From: an uncultured Geobacter sp.
GTDB lineage: Bacteria; Desulfobacterota; Desulfuromonadia; Geobacterales; Geobacteraceae
DNA: 64,000 nt
Direction: 5' to 3'
NCBI GenBank assembly: GCA_937886325.1
Contig: CALABV010000176.1
Coordinates: forward strand, 50,361-114,360
Each line of letters starts with the position of its first letter. The first letter of the stretch is position 1. The notes under the pieces were generated by a model, which saw only the letters and a program-made list of their open reading frames with translations, was not told the origin of the DNA and did no database searches. A program made the translations under genes and the position numbers. This document shows positions 16,863-24,802 of the stretch, piece after piece.

Positions 16863-18266
16863 ATGGCCACGGAACACGGTCACGTAAAATCAGGTCAGGA
16901 GAATCATGGAGAGGTCGTGGTGATTCGCGGCAGCGTGATTGATGTCCGTTTTCGCGGCCGGATTCCCCTTATCCATAACCGGCTCATGGCGCCCGACTCC
17001 TCCGGTGTGCTGGTGGAGGTGCTGGCACACCTGGACCATGAGACGATACGCGGCATTGCCCTGACCCACACCCAGGGTCTGGCGCGGGGTTCGCTTCTGG
17101 TGGACACCGGGGGTCCGTTCACCGTGCACATTGGAAACTCTCTCCTGGGAAGGATGTTCAATGTCTTTGGCGAGACCATCGACGGTCGGGGATCACTCTC
17201 CTGTGGGGAGCAGCGCCCCGTGCACCGGCGGCCGCCTCCACTCACGGAGCTGGTGACCTCAGCGGAAATACTGGAAACCGGCATCAAGGTAATCGATGTT
17301 CTTTCTCCGCTCGAACGGGGAGGGAAGGCGGGGCTGTTCGGCGGAGCGGGCGTCGGCAAGACCGTGCTCATCACCGAGATAATCCACAACACGGTGGGTG
17401 TGCACGAGGGAGTGAGCATCTTCTGCGGCATCGGAGAGCGCTGCCGGGAAGCGGAGGAGCTGTACCGCGAGATGGAGAAGAGCGGGGTGCTGGACAAGAC
17501 GGTGATGATCCTGAGCCAGATGAACGAGCCCCCCGGCGCCCGTTTTCTGGTGGGGCATGCGGCTCTGACCATTGCCGAGTATTTCCGGGACGACCGGAAA
17601 AAGGACGTTCTTCTGCTCATCGACAATATCTTCCGCTATATCCAGGCCGGTACCGAGGTGTCGGCCCTGCTGGGACAGATACCGTCGCGCGTCGGCTATC
17701 AGCCGACCCTGGGAACGGAGCTGGCCCAACTGGAGGAGCGCATCTGCACTACGTCAAGCGGGGCCATCACCTCTATCCAGGCGGTGTACGTCCCTGCCGA
17801 CGATTTTACGGACCCTTCGGCTGTGCATACATTCGCCCATCTCTCCGCCCTGATTGTCCTCTCTCGCAAAAGGGCCGCCGAAGGACTTTATCCGGCAGTG
17901 GACCCACTGGAATCGGGATCGAAGATGCTTTCCCCCGCCATCGTGGGCAGGCGTCATTACGAGATCGCACAGGCGATCCGCAAGAACCTGGCGGAGTACA
18001 AGGAACTGAAAGACATCATCGCAATGCTCGGGATGGAGGAACTGTCCGCGACCGACCGGGCCGTGGTCCACCGCGCCCGACGGCTGGAGCGCTTTCTCAC
18101 CCAGCCTTTCTTCACCACGGAGCAGTTCACAGGCCATGGCGGAAGGATGGTGAGGCTTGCTGATGCACTGGACGGGTGCGAGAGGATACTGAACGACGAA
18201 TTTTCGACGTTACCAGAGAGTGCGCTTTACATGATAGGAACTGTCGACGAGGCGCTAGAGTCATGA
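16863..18266 (+). CDS. atpD: N-ATPase catalytic beta subunit
   Basis: Catalytic subunit of an N-type rotary ATPase. 467 residues. Walker A GGAGVGKT at 160-167, the GERCREAEELYREM loop with the catalytic Glu (Cys replaces the usual Thr of GERTREG), Walker B VLLLIDNIFRY, and QIPSRVGYQPTLGTEL. Divergence from ordinary F-type beta, together with the gene order atpDCQRBEFAG that starts here, identifies an N-ATPase, a laterally transferred second rotary ATPase found in scattered bacteria. The stop overlaps atpC (ATGA). Confidence 0.93.
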   Translation: MATEHGHVKSGQENHGEVVVIRGSVIDVRFRGRIPLIHNRLMAPDSSGVLVEVLAHLDHETIRGIALTHTQGLARGSLLVDTGGPFTVHIGNSLLGRMFNVFGETIDGRGSLSCGEQRPVHRRPPPLTELVTSAEILETGIKVIDVLSPLERGGKAGLFGGAGVGKTVLITEIIHNTVGVHEGVSIFCGIGERCREAEELYREMEKSGVLDKTVMILSQMNEPPGARFLVGHAALTIAEYFRDDRKKDVLLLIDNIFRYIQAGTEVSALLGQIPSRVGYQPTLGTELAQLEERICTTSSGAITSIQAVYVPADDFTDPSAVHTFAHLSALIVLSRKRAAEGLYPAVDPLESGSKMLSPAIVGRRHYEIAQAIRKNLAEYKELKDIIAMLGMEELSATDRAVVHRARRLERFLTQPFFTTEQFTGHGGRMVRLADALDGCERILNDEFSTLPESALYMIGTVDEALES

Positions 18267-18658
18267 AACTCACGGTGCTGTTGCCCACTGGGGTGCTGGT
18301 GGATCAGGAAGTGACCAAGGTGACGGCCGAGGCCGAGAACGGCTCCTTCTGTCTGCTTCCCCGCCACATCGATTTCCTGGCCGCACTGGTTCCGGGACTG
18401 CTTTCCTTTGAAACCGCGGCAGGAGAGGAGGAGTTCCTGGCCGTGGATGAAGGGATTCTCGTAAAGTGCGGCGCGCAAGTCATGGTGTCGACGAGGAACG
18501 CAGTGCGGGGCGCACCCCTGGGGCAGCTTCGTCAGGCGGTGATGGAACGGTTTCGTGTCCTGGATGAGCGGGAACGGCAGGCCCGTGAAGTCCTGGCCAA
18601 GCTTGAGGCGGATCTGGTGGTCAGATTCGTCCGGATGGGAGAGAAGATCCGTGGATGA
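18263..18658 (+). CDS. atpC: N-ATPase epsilon subunit
   Basis: 131 residues from ATG 18263, overlapping the atpD stop by four bases. The N-terminal beta-sandwich (MKLTVLLPTGVLVDQEVTKV, then FCLLPRHIDFLAALVPGLL) matches F-type epsilon; the C-terminal part (about 90-131) is a charged helical hairpin. It couples rotation to the catalytic head and may inhibit ATP hydrolysis. Placing atpC second, after atpD, is diagnostic of N-ATPase operons; ordinary atp operons end with atpDC. Confidence 0.9.
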   Translation: MKLTVLLPTGVLVDQEVTKVTAEAENGSFCLLPRHIDFLAALVPGLLSFETAAGEEEFLAVDEGILVKCGAQVMVSTRNAVRGAPLGQLRQAVMERFRVLDERERQAREVLAKLEADLVVRFVRMGEKIRG

Positions 18659-18962
18659 TCCCGAAAAACAGGAATGGGCTGAAGCATCCGGAGAGATGGA
18701 AAAGACCATCGCCGCCAAAGAGGAGAGGCGCATCACCGCCCGCCGCGAGAAGGATCGCAGTCTGCTGTTCGGTTTGACCATCTTCGGCATCGTAGGCTGG
18801 TCGGTGGTGATCCCCACCCTGATCGGCATCGCCCTTGGAATCTGGCTCGACAACCGCTGGCCGGGCCGCTTTTCCTGGACACTGATGCTGCTGTTCGGCG
18901 GCTTAATCCTGGGATGCCTGAATGCCTGGTACTGGGTGAGCCATGTCTCGAAGAATGATTGA
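18651..18962 (+). CDS. atpQ: N-ATPase AtpQ (AtpZ/AtpI-like membrane protein)
   Basis: 103 residues from GTG 18651, overlapping atpC by 8 nt. The N-terminal half is charged; two transmembrane helices follow (about 45-66 and 75-97). The segment LIGIALGIWLDNRWPG resembles AtpZ/AtpI proteins that assist assembly of the c ring or handle magnesium. In N-ATPases this gene, together with atpR, always sits between atpC and atpB; the specific role is not known. Confidence 0.85.
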   Translation: MDDPEKQEWAEASGEMEKTIAAKEERRITARREKDRSLLFGLTIFGIVGWSVVIPTLIGIALGIWLDNRWPGRFSWTLMLLFGGLILGCLNAWYWVSHVSKND

Positions 18963-18995
18963 CTGGCACCTCAGGAAGATCAGGGAGGTTACCTC

Positions 18996-19310
18996 GTGCA
19001 CATCCTCGCAATCAATCTGATGCCGGCAGCTGTTGCCGGAGCGGCTCTCGGCCTGCTCTACTTCGGGGGGTTATGGCTCACGGTTCGGAGAATATCGTGC
19101 AGCGCAAGGCCTGCTCTGCTCATGTTCGGCAGTTTTGTCGTCAGATTGCTGGCGGCGCTGTGCGGATTTTATCTCGTGATGAACGGAAGCTGGGAACGCC
19201 TTCTGGCCTGTCTGGCCGGATTTCTTGCAGTTAGGCTCGTTTTGACCCGTATCGTCAGGTCAGGGGAAGCGGCGGTACGGCTTTCAGGTGAAAGGGGACG
19301 GTCCCTTTAG
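18996..19310 (+). CDS. atpR: N-ATPase AtpR (small membrane protein)
   Basis: 104 residues from GTG 18996 with GGGAGG upstream. Three hydrophobic segments (about 4-27, 38-60, 66-85). Carries conserved arginines inside or next to membrane segments (RPALLMFGSFVVRLLAAL), a feature proposed to let AtpR contact the acidic c-subunit site during assembly. It is unique to N-ATPase operons. Its position between atpQ and atpB confirms the assignment. Confidence 0.85.
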   Translation: MHILAINLMPAAVAGAALGLLYFGGLWLTVRRISCSARPALLMFGSFVVRLLAALCGFYLVMNGSWERLLACLAGFLAVRLVLTRIVRSGEAAVRLSGERGRSL

Positions 19311-19356
19311 GTACGAGGACTGTACTTCTCCCTATCTGATAAGTTTGGGGAATGCA

Positions 19357-20067
19357 ATGGAACTGAGTCCCGACAGTATGATTCTCTGGCAGTGGGGTCC
19401 GATCAGGCTCAACGGCACCATCGTCTATACCTGGGTGGTCATGGCGGCCCTGTCCCTCGGTTCATGGCTGGTAACGCGCCGACTTGCGGAGGAAGGGAAA
19501 ATGTCCCGCCGTCGCAGCCTGCTGGAAACGCTGGTGACCTTCCTCAATGACCAGATACGCGCAACCAGCCGCCAGGAGCCGGGACGGTTTCTTCCTTTCA
19601 TCGGTACCCTGTTCCTGTTTATCGCCGTTTCGGACAGCCTGGAGATAATACCCGGTTTCCATCCTCCCACCGGCTCTCTTTCCACCACTGCTGCTCTGGC
19701 CATCTGCGTCTTTATCGCGGTTCCGTTTTACGGTGTACTGCAGAAAGGGGTATGGGGCTACCTGGCTCACTACGTCAAGCCGTCGTTTTTCATGGCGCCG
19801 TTCGAGATAATCGGCGAGTTTTCACGGACCCTTGCCCTGGCGGTAAGGCTTTACGGAAACATCATGAGCGGCACCGTCATCGTAGGCATCCTGCTGAGCA
19901 TCGCCCCCTTGTTTTTCCCTATTGTGATGCAGGCGCTGGGGCTGCTCATCGGGCTTATCCAGGCATACATCTTCGCCGTTCTGGCGACTGTCTACATCGC
20001 GTCCGCCACGTCCGTCCAGAAACGCGGGGAAGCCGAAACAGACAAAGAAGGAAAGGGAGGCTCCTGA
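19357..20067 (+). CDS. atpB: N-ATPase a subunit
   Basis: Stator membrane subunit that provides the two ion half-channels. 236 residues from ATG 19357 after TTTGGGGAATGC; the open frame begins upstream at 19288 inside atpR. The essential arginine is Arg164 in LALAVRLYGNIMSG, and EFSRTLAL and LIGLIQAYIFAVLATVYI are conserved. About five or six transmembrane helices. Confidence 0.92.
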   Translation: MELSPDSMILWQWGPIRLNGTIVYTWVVMAALSLGSWLVTRRLAEEGKMSRRRSLLETLVTFLNDQIRATSRQEPGRFLPFIGTLFLFIAVSDSLEIIPGFHPPTGSLSTTAALAICVFIAVPFYGVLQKGVWGYLAHYVKPSFFMAPFEIIGEFSRTLALAVRLYGNIMSGTVIVGILLSIAPLFFPIVMQALGLLIGLIQAYIFAVLATVYIASATSVQKRGEAETDKEGKGGS

Positions 20068-20069
20068 TT

Positions 20070-20342
20070 ATGAACAACATCGGTCTTATCGGAATGATTT
20101 CCATCATTGTGGCCGGAGCCACCATGGCCGTGGGTTCCATTGGTCCCGCTTTCGGCGAAGCCAGGGCCGTTGCGCAGGCTCTGAGCGCCATCGCCCAGCA
20201 GCCCGATGCCTCCGGGACCATCAGTCGAACCCTTTTCGTCGGCCTGGCCATGATCGAGTCCATGGCCATTTACTGTTTCGTCGTGGCGCTGATCCTGGTA
20301 TTTGCAAATCCGTTCTGGAAGTATGTCATCGAACACCCGTGA
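20070..20342 (+). CDS. atpE: N-ATPase c subunit (ring protomer)
   Basis: 90 residues, two transmembrane helices. Helix 1 contains GSIGPAFGEARAVAQAL with Glu30; helix 2 contains FVGLAMIESMAIYCFV with Glu63, Ser64 and Tyr68; the polar loop is AIAQQPD. Two carboxylates per protomer plus Ser/Tyr after the helix-2 Glu is the N-type signature. It was first read as a sodium-binding set, yet at least one N-type ring studied biochemically was reported as proton-specific, so the ion cannot be assigned here. Start ATG 20070, 2 nt after atpB. Confidence 0.93.
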   Translation: MNNIGLIGMISIIVAGATMAVGSIGPAFGEARAVAQALSAIAQQPDASGTISRTLFVGLAMIESMAIYCFVVALILVFANPFWKYVIEHP

Positions 20343-20351
20343 GGAGACAGG

Positions 20352-21173
20352 ATGGGACCCGACTGGTTTACGGTTATCGCCCAGATAATCAATTTCCTCG
20401 TTCTCGTGGCCCTTTTGAAGCGCTTCCTGTACGGGCCGATCGTCCGGGCCATGGTTCGACGCGAGGCGGAGATCACCGCCAGGTTCGAAGACGCGGCGAA
20501 AAAGGCCGACGACGCCCGGCAGGAGCGGGAGCGTTACGAGTCCCTCATGGAGGAGTTCGCGAAAACCAGGGAAGTGATGCGTGTCGAGGCCAGGGAGGAG
20601 GCTGATACGCTGCGCAAGGAACTGCTGGCAAAAGCACGGGAAGAGGTTGCCCGGAGCCGGACACAGTGGCTGGAATCGTTTCGCAGGGAGCGCGATTCAT
20701 TGTTCCGGTCACTGCGACGCCATGTCTGTGAACAGGTCTGCGCCGTCTCCCGCGGAATTCTGACGGATATGGCCGACGCCTCCCTGGAGGAAAGGATGGC
20801 CGCTTGTCTGGAGCAACGAATTCGCGATCTGGGAACTGAACGACGAGAGGAGTTGGCCGGACACTTCCGCATTCCGGGACAGGAGGTAGTGGTCAGGAGC
20901 GCCTTCGAAATGAGCACGGAGGCGCGGAGAAAGGTAATAAGGATTCTGGAAAGCCTGGACGCGGACACCGGTACCGTTCGTTTCGAAGTGGAGCCCTCCC
21001 TGATCTGCGGCATAGACATGCGCGCCGGGGGGAGGTCCCTGGCATGGAATCTTGAAGAGCATCTGGGTGATCTGGAGGATCTGCTGGTGGAGAAAATGGC
21101 GGATTCCATGCCCGGGGAGTCAGGCAGAAATGATGGAGGATCTGAGCGGAGAATCGACGAACATGGAAGCTGA
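20352..21173 (+). CDS. atpF: N-ATPase b subunit with delta-like C-terminal domain
   Basis: 273 residues, much longer than a normal b subunit (about 160). One N-terminal membrane helix (DWFTVIAQIINFLVLVALL), then a long charged coiled coil (about 30-150). Residues about 165-255 (EVVVRSAFEMSTEARRKVI, then SLICGIDMRAGGRSLAWNLE) resemble the C-terminal part of subunit delta, which no other gene in the operon encodes. This b-delta fusion forms the peripheral stalk in N-ATPases. Confidence 0.88.
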   Translation: MGPDWFTVIAQIINFLVLVALLKRFLYGPIVRAMVRREAEITARFEDAAKKADDARQERERYESLMEEFAKTREVMRVEAREEADTLRKELLAKAREEVARSRTQWLESFRRERDSLFRSLRRHVCEQVCAVSRGILTDMADASLEERMAACLEQRIRDLGTERREELAGHFRIPGQEVVVRSAFEMSTEARRKVIRILESLDADTGTVRFEVEPSLICGIDMRAGGRSLAWNLEEHLGDLEDLLVEKMADSMPGESGRNDGGSERRIDEHGS

Positions 21174-22698
21174 CATATTCACCAACAATTTCTCACGGGT
21201 TTTCTACGAGGTATTGGACGAACTTCATCCTGAAGTGCAGCTTCGGGATGCCGGTACCCTGATCTATCTGAACGGCGGCATTGCCAGACTGTCCGGCCTG
21301 CCGGACGTTCAGTCCAATGAACTGGTCCGCTTCCCGGGCGGCGTGTTCGGCATCGCCTTCAACCTCGACCCCGACGAAGTGGGTGTCATCATGCTGGGCA
21401 AGAGCGATTCCCTCCAGGTCGGATGTATGGTGCGGCGCACCGGCAGGGTGCTCGATGCCCCGGTGGGCGAAGAACTGCTGGGCCGGGTGATTGACTTCCT
21501 AGGTACCCCCTTGGACAACCTCGGTCCCCTGCATGCCTCACAACGGCGTCCGGTGGAGCGCGAGGCGCCCGCCATCATGCACCGTGCCCCGGTAACCGTG
21601 CCGCTGCATACCGGCATCAAAGTCGTGGACGCGCTCATTCCCATCGGAAGGGGACAGCGGCAACTGATCATCGGCGACCGCCAGTCCGGCAAGACGGCGC
21701 TCATTCTGGACACCATCATCAACCAGAAGGGAAAGAACGTAATCTGCATCTACTGCGCCGTGGGTCAGCAGGGCGCGTCGGTGGCCAAGCTGGTGGACGA
21801 CCTGGCCAGGCACGATGCAATGCAGCACTGTATCGTGGTGGTGGCAGAAGGTTCCGATTCGGCCGGTCTTCAGTACGTCACACCTTACGCGGCCACCACC
21901 ATGGGCGAATATTTCATGGAGCAGGGCCGTGACGTCCTCATCATCTATGACGATCTGACCCGGCACGCACGCGCTTACCGCGAGCTTTCCCTGCTGCTGC
22001 GGCGGCCGCCGGGGCGCGAGGCTTTTCCCGGCGATATCTTCTATATCCACTCCCGGCTCCTGGAGCGCTCGACGCACCTGGATGCGCAGCACGGGGGAGG
22101 GTCCCTGACGGCGCTTCCGGTGATCGAGACTGAGGCGCAGAATCTCTCGGCCTATATACCCACCAACCTCATCTCCATCACCGACGGCCAGATCTACCTT
22201 TCGCCTGACCTGTTCCAGAAAGGGGTCCTTCCCGCCGTGGACGTGGGCAAATCGGTGTCGCGTGTGGGTGGCAAGACACAACTCCCGGCGTACCGAGCCG
22301 TGGCAGGAGACCTGAGGCTTTCCTATGCCCAGTTCGAAGAGATGGAAGCCTTTTCGAGGTTCAGCGCCCGCCTTGACGAGTCGGCGTGTCGTATTATCGA
22401 GCGCGGCCGTCGGGTGCGGGAGACTCTCAAACAGCGCCAATACGACCCCATGCCGGTCAGCGAGCAGGTTGCCGTGCTTGTTGCCGTTACCGGTGGAGTC
22501 TTCGACACGGTACCTCCGGAGCAGGTAGCTGACGCGGAAAAAAGCGTCCGTCGCATCATGAGAGAGGAACTCTCCGACCTCTGCTTGCGCATCGAGGCAG
22601 GGCACGAGCTGGACGAAGGGGACCGGAAGGCGATTCTCTCAGCCATCCGGGGTCTTCCCGAATCCAAGGATAACGATAGAGGCAATGCCGACAACTGA
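21163..22698 (+). CDS. atpA: N-ATPase alpha subunit
   Basis: Non-catalytic nucleotide-binding subunit of the head. 511 residues from ATG 21163, 11 nt inside atpF; ATG 21130 is an equally possible start with GGGGAG upstream. Walker A GDRQSGKT is at 171-178, IPIGRGQRQLIIG precedes it, and VLIIYDDLTRHARAYRELSLL and VGGKTQLPAYRAVAG follow. It overlaps atpG by 14 nt. Confidence 0.93.
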   Translation: MEADIFTNNFSRVFYEVLDELHPEVQLRDAGTLIYLNGGIARLSGLPDVQSNELVRFPGGVFGIAFNLDPDEVGVIMLGKSDSLQVGCMVRRTGRVLDAPVGEELLGRVIDFLGTPLDNLGPLHASQRRPVEREAPAIMHRAPVTVPLHTGIKVVDALIPIGRGQRQLIIGDRQSGKTALILDTIINQKGKNVICIYCAVGQQGASVAKLVDDLARHDAMQHCIVVVAEGSDSAGLQYVTPYAATTMGEYFMEQGRDVLIIYDDLTRHARAYRELSLLLRRPPGREAFPGDIFYIHSRLLERSTHLDAQHGGGSLTALPVIETEAQNLSAYIPTNLISITDGQIYLSPDLFQKGVLPAVDVGKSVSRVGGKTQLPAYRAVAGDLRLSYAQFEEMEAFSRFSARLDESACRIIERGRRVRETLKQRQYDPMPVSEQVAVLVAVTGGVFDTVPPEQVADAEKSVRRIMREELSDLCLRIEAGHELDEGDRKAILSAIRGLPESKDNDRGNADN

Positions 22699-23578
22699 GA
22701 CCATCAAATCTCGCATCGTGACAGTGGAACTCCTCCAGTCCGTGGTGAGGACAATGAAGACGCTCGCCGCGGTGAGTATCCGGCGCCAGGAAAAGGCAAT
22801 CCAGACGCTTGCCGAATATTCCCGGACCATTGAAATGGGCCTGGTAATCCTTTTGCGACAGGGCGCCGGTGAAGCAGTGGAACAGCAACCAACCGGAGAG
22901 GGTAAACTTGGCGCCGTCATTCTCGGGTCGGACCAGGGGTTGTGCGGACGCTTTAACGAACAGGTCGTCGCCTTCAGTCGGGACCGGCTGCGAAAATTGG
23001 CGCCCGACCAGTCGTCGCGGCGTATCCTCTGTATCGGAGGGCGTGCCCAGATGCACCTGGTCGAATCGGGCGAAGGAGTGGACGAGGTGCAGCCTGCGCC
23101 GGTATCGGTGACCGGAATCCTTTCTGCGGTGAATTCCATTCTGGTTGCCATCGAGGGGTGGAGATCGTTTCACGGCATCAACCGCGTGGTCGTCTGCTAC
23201 AATCGCATCCTTTTCGGAACAGTTTCCGGTCCGCAACTCCTGCATCTCATGCCCTTCGACAGGGAACGACTACAGGAGTTGGCGACCCGACCGTGGTCAG
23301 GTTCGACCCTTCCCTTGTTCACCATGGAGCGCGGCCGTCTCTTTTCTTTGCTGATCCGCCACTCCCTGTTTGCGTCTCTGTACCTGGCGCTCGCCGAGTC
23401 CCTGGCTGCCGAAAACGCCAGCCGTCTGGCGTCCATGCAGGCGGCGGAGAAAAATATCGGGGAAAGGCTGGATGAACTGAACCTCCAGTTTCGCGATTTG
23501 CGTCAGGGCGCCATCACAGAGGAACTGCTCGATATCGTGGCCGGATTCGAGGCGATGACAGCGGTGCATGCCAAATGA
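22685..23578 (+). CDS. atpG: N-ATPase gamma subunit (central stalk)
   Basis: 297 residues. N- and C-terminal helices form the rotating coiled coil: IKSRIVTVELLQSVVRTMKT at the start, ESLAAENASRLASMQAAEKN and AITEELLDIVAGFEAM at the end; a central Rossmann-like domain has VILGSDQGLCGRFN. Last gene of the operon. No delta gene and no extra copy of other subunits is present, so the organism presumably has a separate ordinary F-ATPase elsewhere. Confidence 0.92.
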   Translation: MPTTETIKSRIVTVELLQSVVRTMKTLAAVSIRRQEKAIQTLAEYSRTIEMGLVILLRQGAGEAVEQQPTGEGKLGAVILGSDQGLCGRFNEQVVAFSRDRLRKLAPDQSSRRILCIGGRAQMHLVESGEGVDEVQPAPVSVTGILSAVNSILVAIEGWRSFHGINRVVVCYNRILFGTVSGPQLLHLMPFDRERLQELATRPWSGSTLPLFTMERGRLFSLLIRHSLFASLYLALAESLAAENASRLASMQAAEKNIGERLDELNLQFRDLRQGAITEELLDIVAGFEAMTAVHAK

Positions 23579-23608
23579 CCTTACCCTCACGGTAGAGAGG
23601 CAGCTGGA

Positions 23609-24718
23609 ATGTCTTTTCAAAAGCGTATCGAGCAACTCTTGGAACCGGCTGACATCACCGTGAACGGCAACCGCCCCTGGGATATCTCCGTGAATCACAG
23701 GGATCTCTTCAGGCGGCTGCTGGCCCACGGTTCACTTGGTCTGGGAGAATCCTACATGGAAGGCTGGTGGGACTGCGAGCGAGTTGACGAGCTTGTCTGC
23801 CGGCTCTTCGCAGCGGGAATCGATCGTCGTGTGCGGACATGGGGCATGGTGTTTTCCGCGGTAGCGGCCCAGATAGCAAACCGCCAGTCCCGGTCACGCG
23901 CCTTTCAGGTGGGAAGAAATCACTATGATATCGGCAACGACCTCTATGAGCGGATGCTCGATTCACGGATGGTGTACAGCTGCGCATACTGGAAGGAAGC
24001 CGAAAACCTTGATACGGCACAGGAACACAAGTTGGATCTGGTGTGTCGCAAGTTGCTCCTGGAACGGGGGCTTCGACTTCTGGACATCGGCTGCGGCTGG
24101 GGCGGGCTGGCCCGGTTCGCTGCCGAACGCTACGGTGTACAGGTCGTGGGGGTGACTGTTTCCCATGAACAGCTCAAGGTGGCGAGACAGAGCTGTTCAG
24201 GCCTTTCGGTGGACATCAGGTTACAGGATTATCGTGATCTCCATGGGACGTTTGATCGAATCGTATCCATCGGCATGTTTGAGCATGTGGGGTATAAAAA
24301 CTATCGGACCTTCATGGAGGTGGTTGAACGATGTCTGACGCCGGGCGGGCTGTTCCTCCTGCAGACTATCGGCGGCAACGAATCGGTAACGACCACCGAT
24401 CCCTGGATTGAACGCTACATCTTCCCCAACGGGATGCTGCCCTCGGCGGTGCAGATTGCATCTGCCGTAGAGAAGCGTTTTTATATCCAGGACTGGCATG
24501 GCTTCGGCCCTGATTACGACAGGACCCTGATGGCCTGGTGGCAGAGGTTTGAGGATGCCTGGACGGATCTCGCGTACAGCTACGGAGAGAGATTCCACCG
24601 TATGTGGCGATTCTATCTGCTATCATGCGCAGGCGCTTTCCGTGCACGGGTCAACCAGTTGTGGCAGATAGTGCTTGTCAAAAAGGGTATGACAGGCTGC
24701 AATCGTCCGGAGAGGTAA
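23609..24718 (+). CDS. cfa: Cyclopropane-fatty-acyl-phospholipid synthase
   Basis: 369 residues. SAM-dependent enzyme that adds a methylene bridge to unsaturated acyl chains of membrane phospholipids, often in stationary phase or under acid and solvent stress. The SAM site is LLDIGCGWGGLARFAA; SLGLGESYMEGWWDCERVDE, NHYDIGNDLYERMLD and MVYSCAYW near the N-terminus and FPNGMLPS near the C-terminus are family hallmarks. It starts 30 nt after atpG, so it may be read through from the ATPase operon; a link with ion-tight membranes is only inference. Confidence 0.93.
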   Translation: MSFQKRIEQLLEPADITVNGNRPWDISVNHRDLFRRLLAHGSLGLGESYMEGWWDCERVDELVCRLFAAGIDRRVRTWGMVFSAVAAQIANRQSRSRAFQVGRNHYDIGNDLYERMLDSRMVYSCAYWKEAENLDTAQEHKLDLVCRKLLLERGLRLLDIGCGWGGLARFAAERYGVQVVGVTVSHEQLKVARQSCSGLSVDIRLQDYRDLHGTFDRIVSIGMFEHVGYKNYRTFMEVVERCLTPGGLFLLQTIGGNESVTTTDPWIERYIFPNGMLPSAVQIASAVEKRFYIQDWHGFGPDYDRTLMAWWQRFEDAWTDLAYSYGERFHRMWRFYLLSCAGAFRARVNQLWQIVLVKKGMTGCNRPER

Positions 24719-24747
24719 ACGAAAGGCGATGCCACAACAGGTAGAAT

Positions 24748-24782
24748 CAGACCTGCCAGGTTTTCAAAACCTGGCAGGTCTG
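24748..24782. repeat. Perfect 17-bp palindrome between cfa and the radical SAM gene
   Basis: Arms CAGACCTGCCAGGTTTT and AAAACCTGGCAGGTCTG with a single C between them. It can form a long hairpin 29 nt after the cfa stop and may act as a terminator, though no T tract follows. Very similar palindromes are, from memory, scattered in unrelated bacterial genomes. Confidence 0.7.
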
Positions 24783-24802
24783 TGAAAGAGACAAGAGGCC
24801 AC

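Noticed and set aside
21538..22605. 355-codon open frame on the minus strand
   Set aside because: Antisense to atpA; no start signal or domain.
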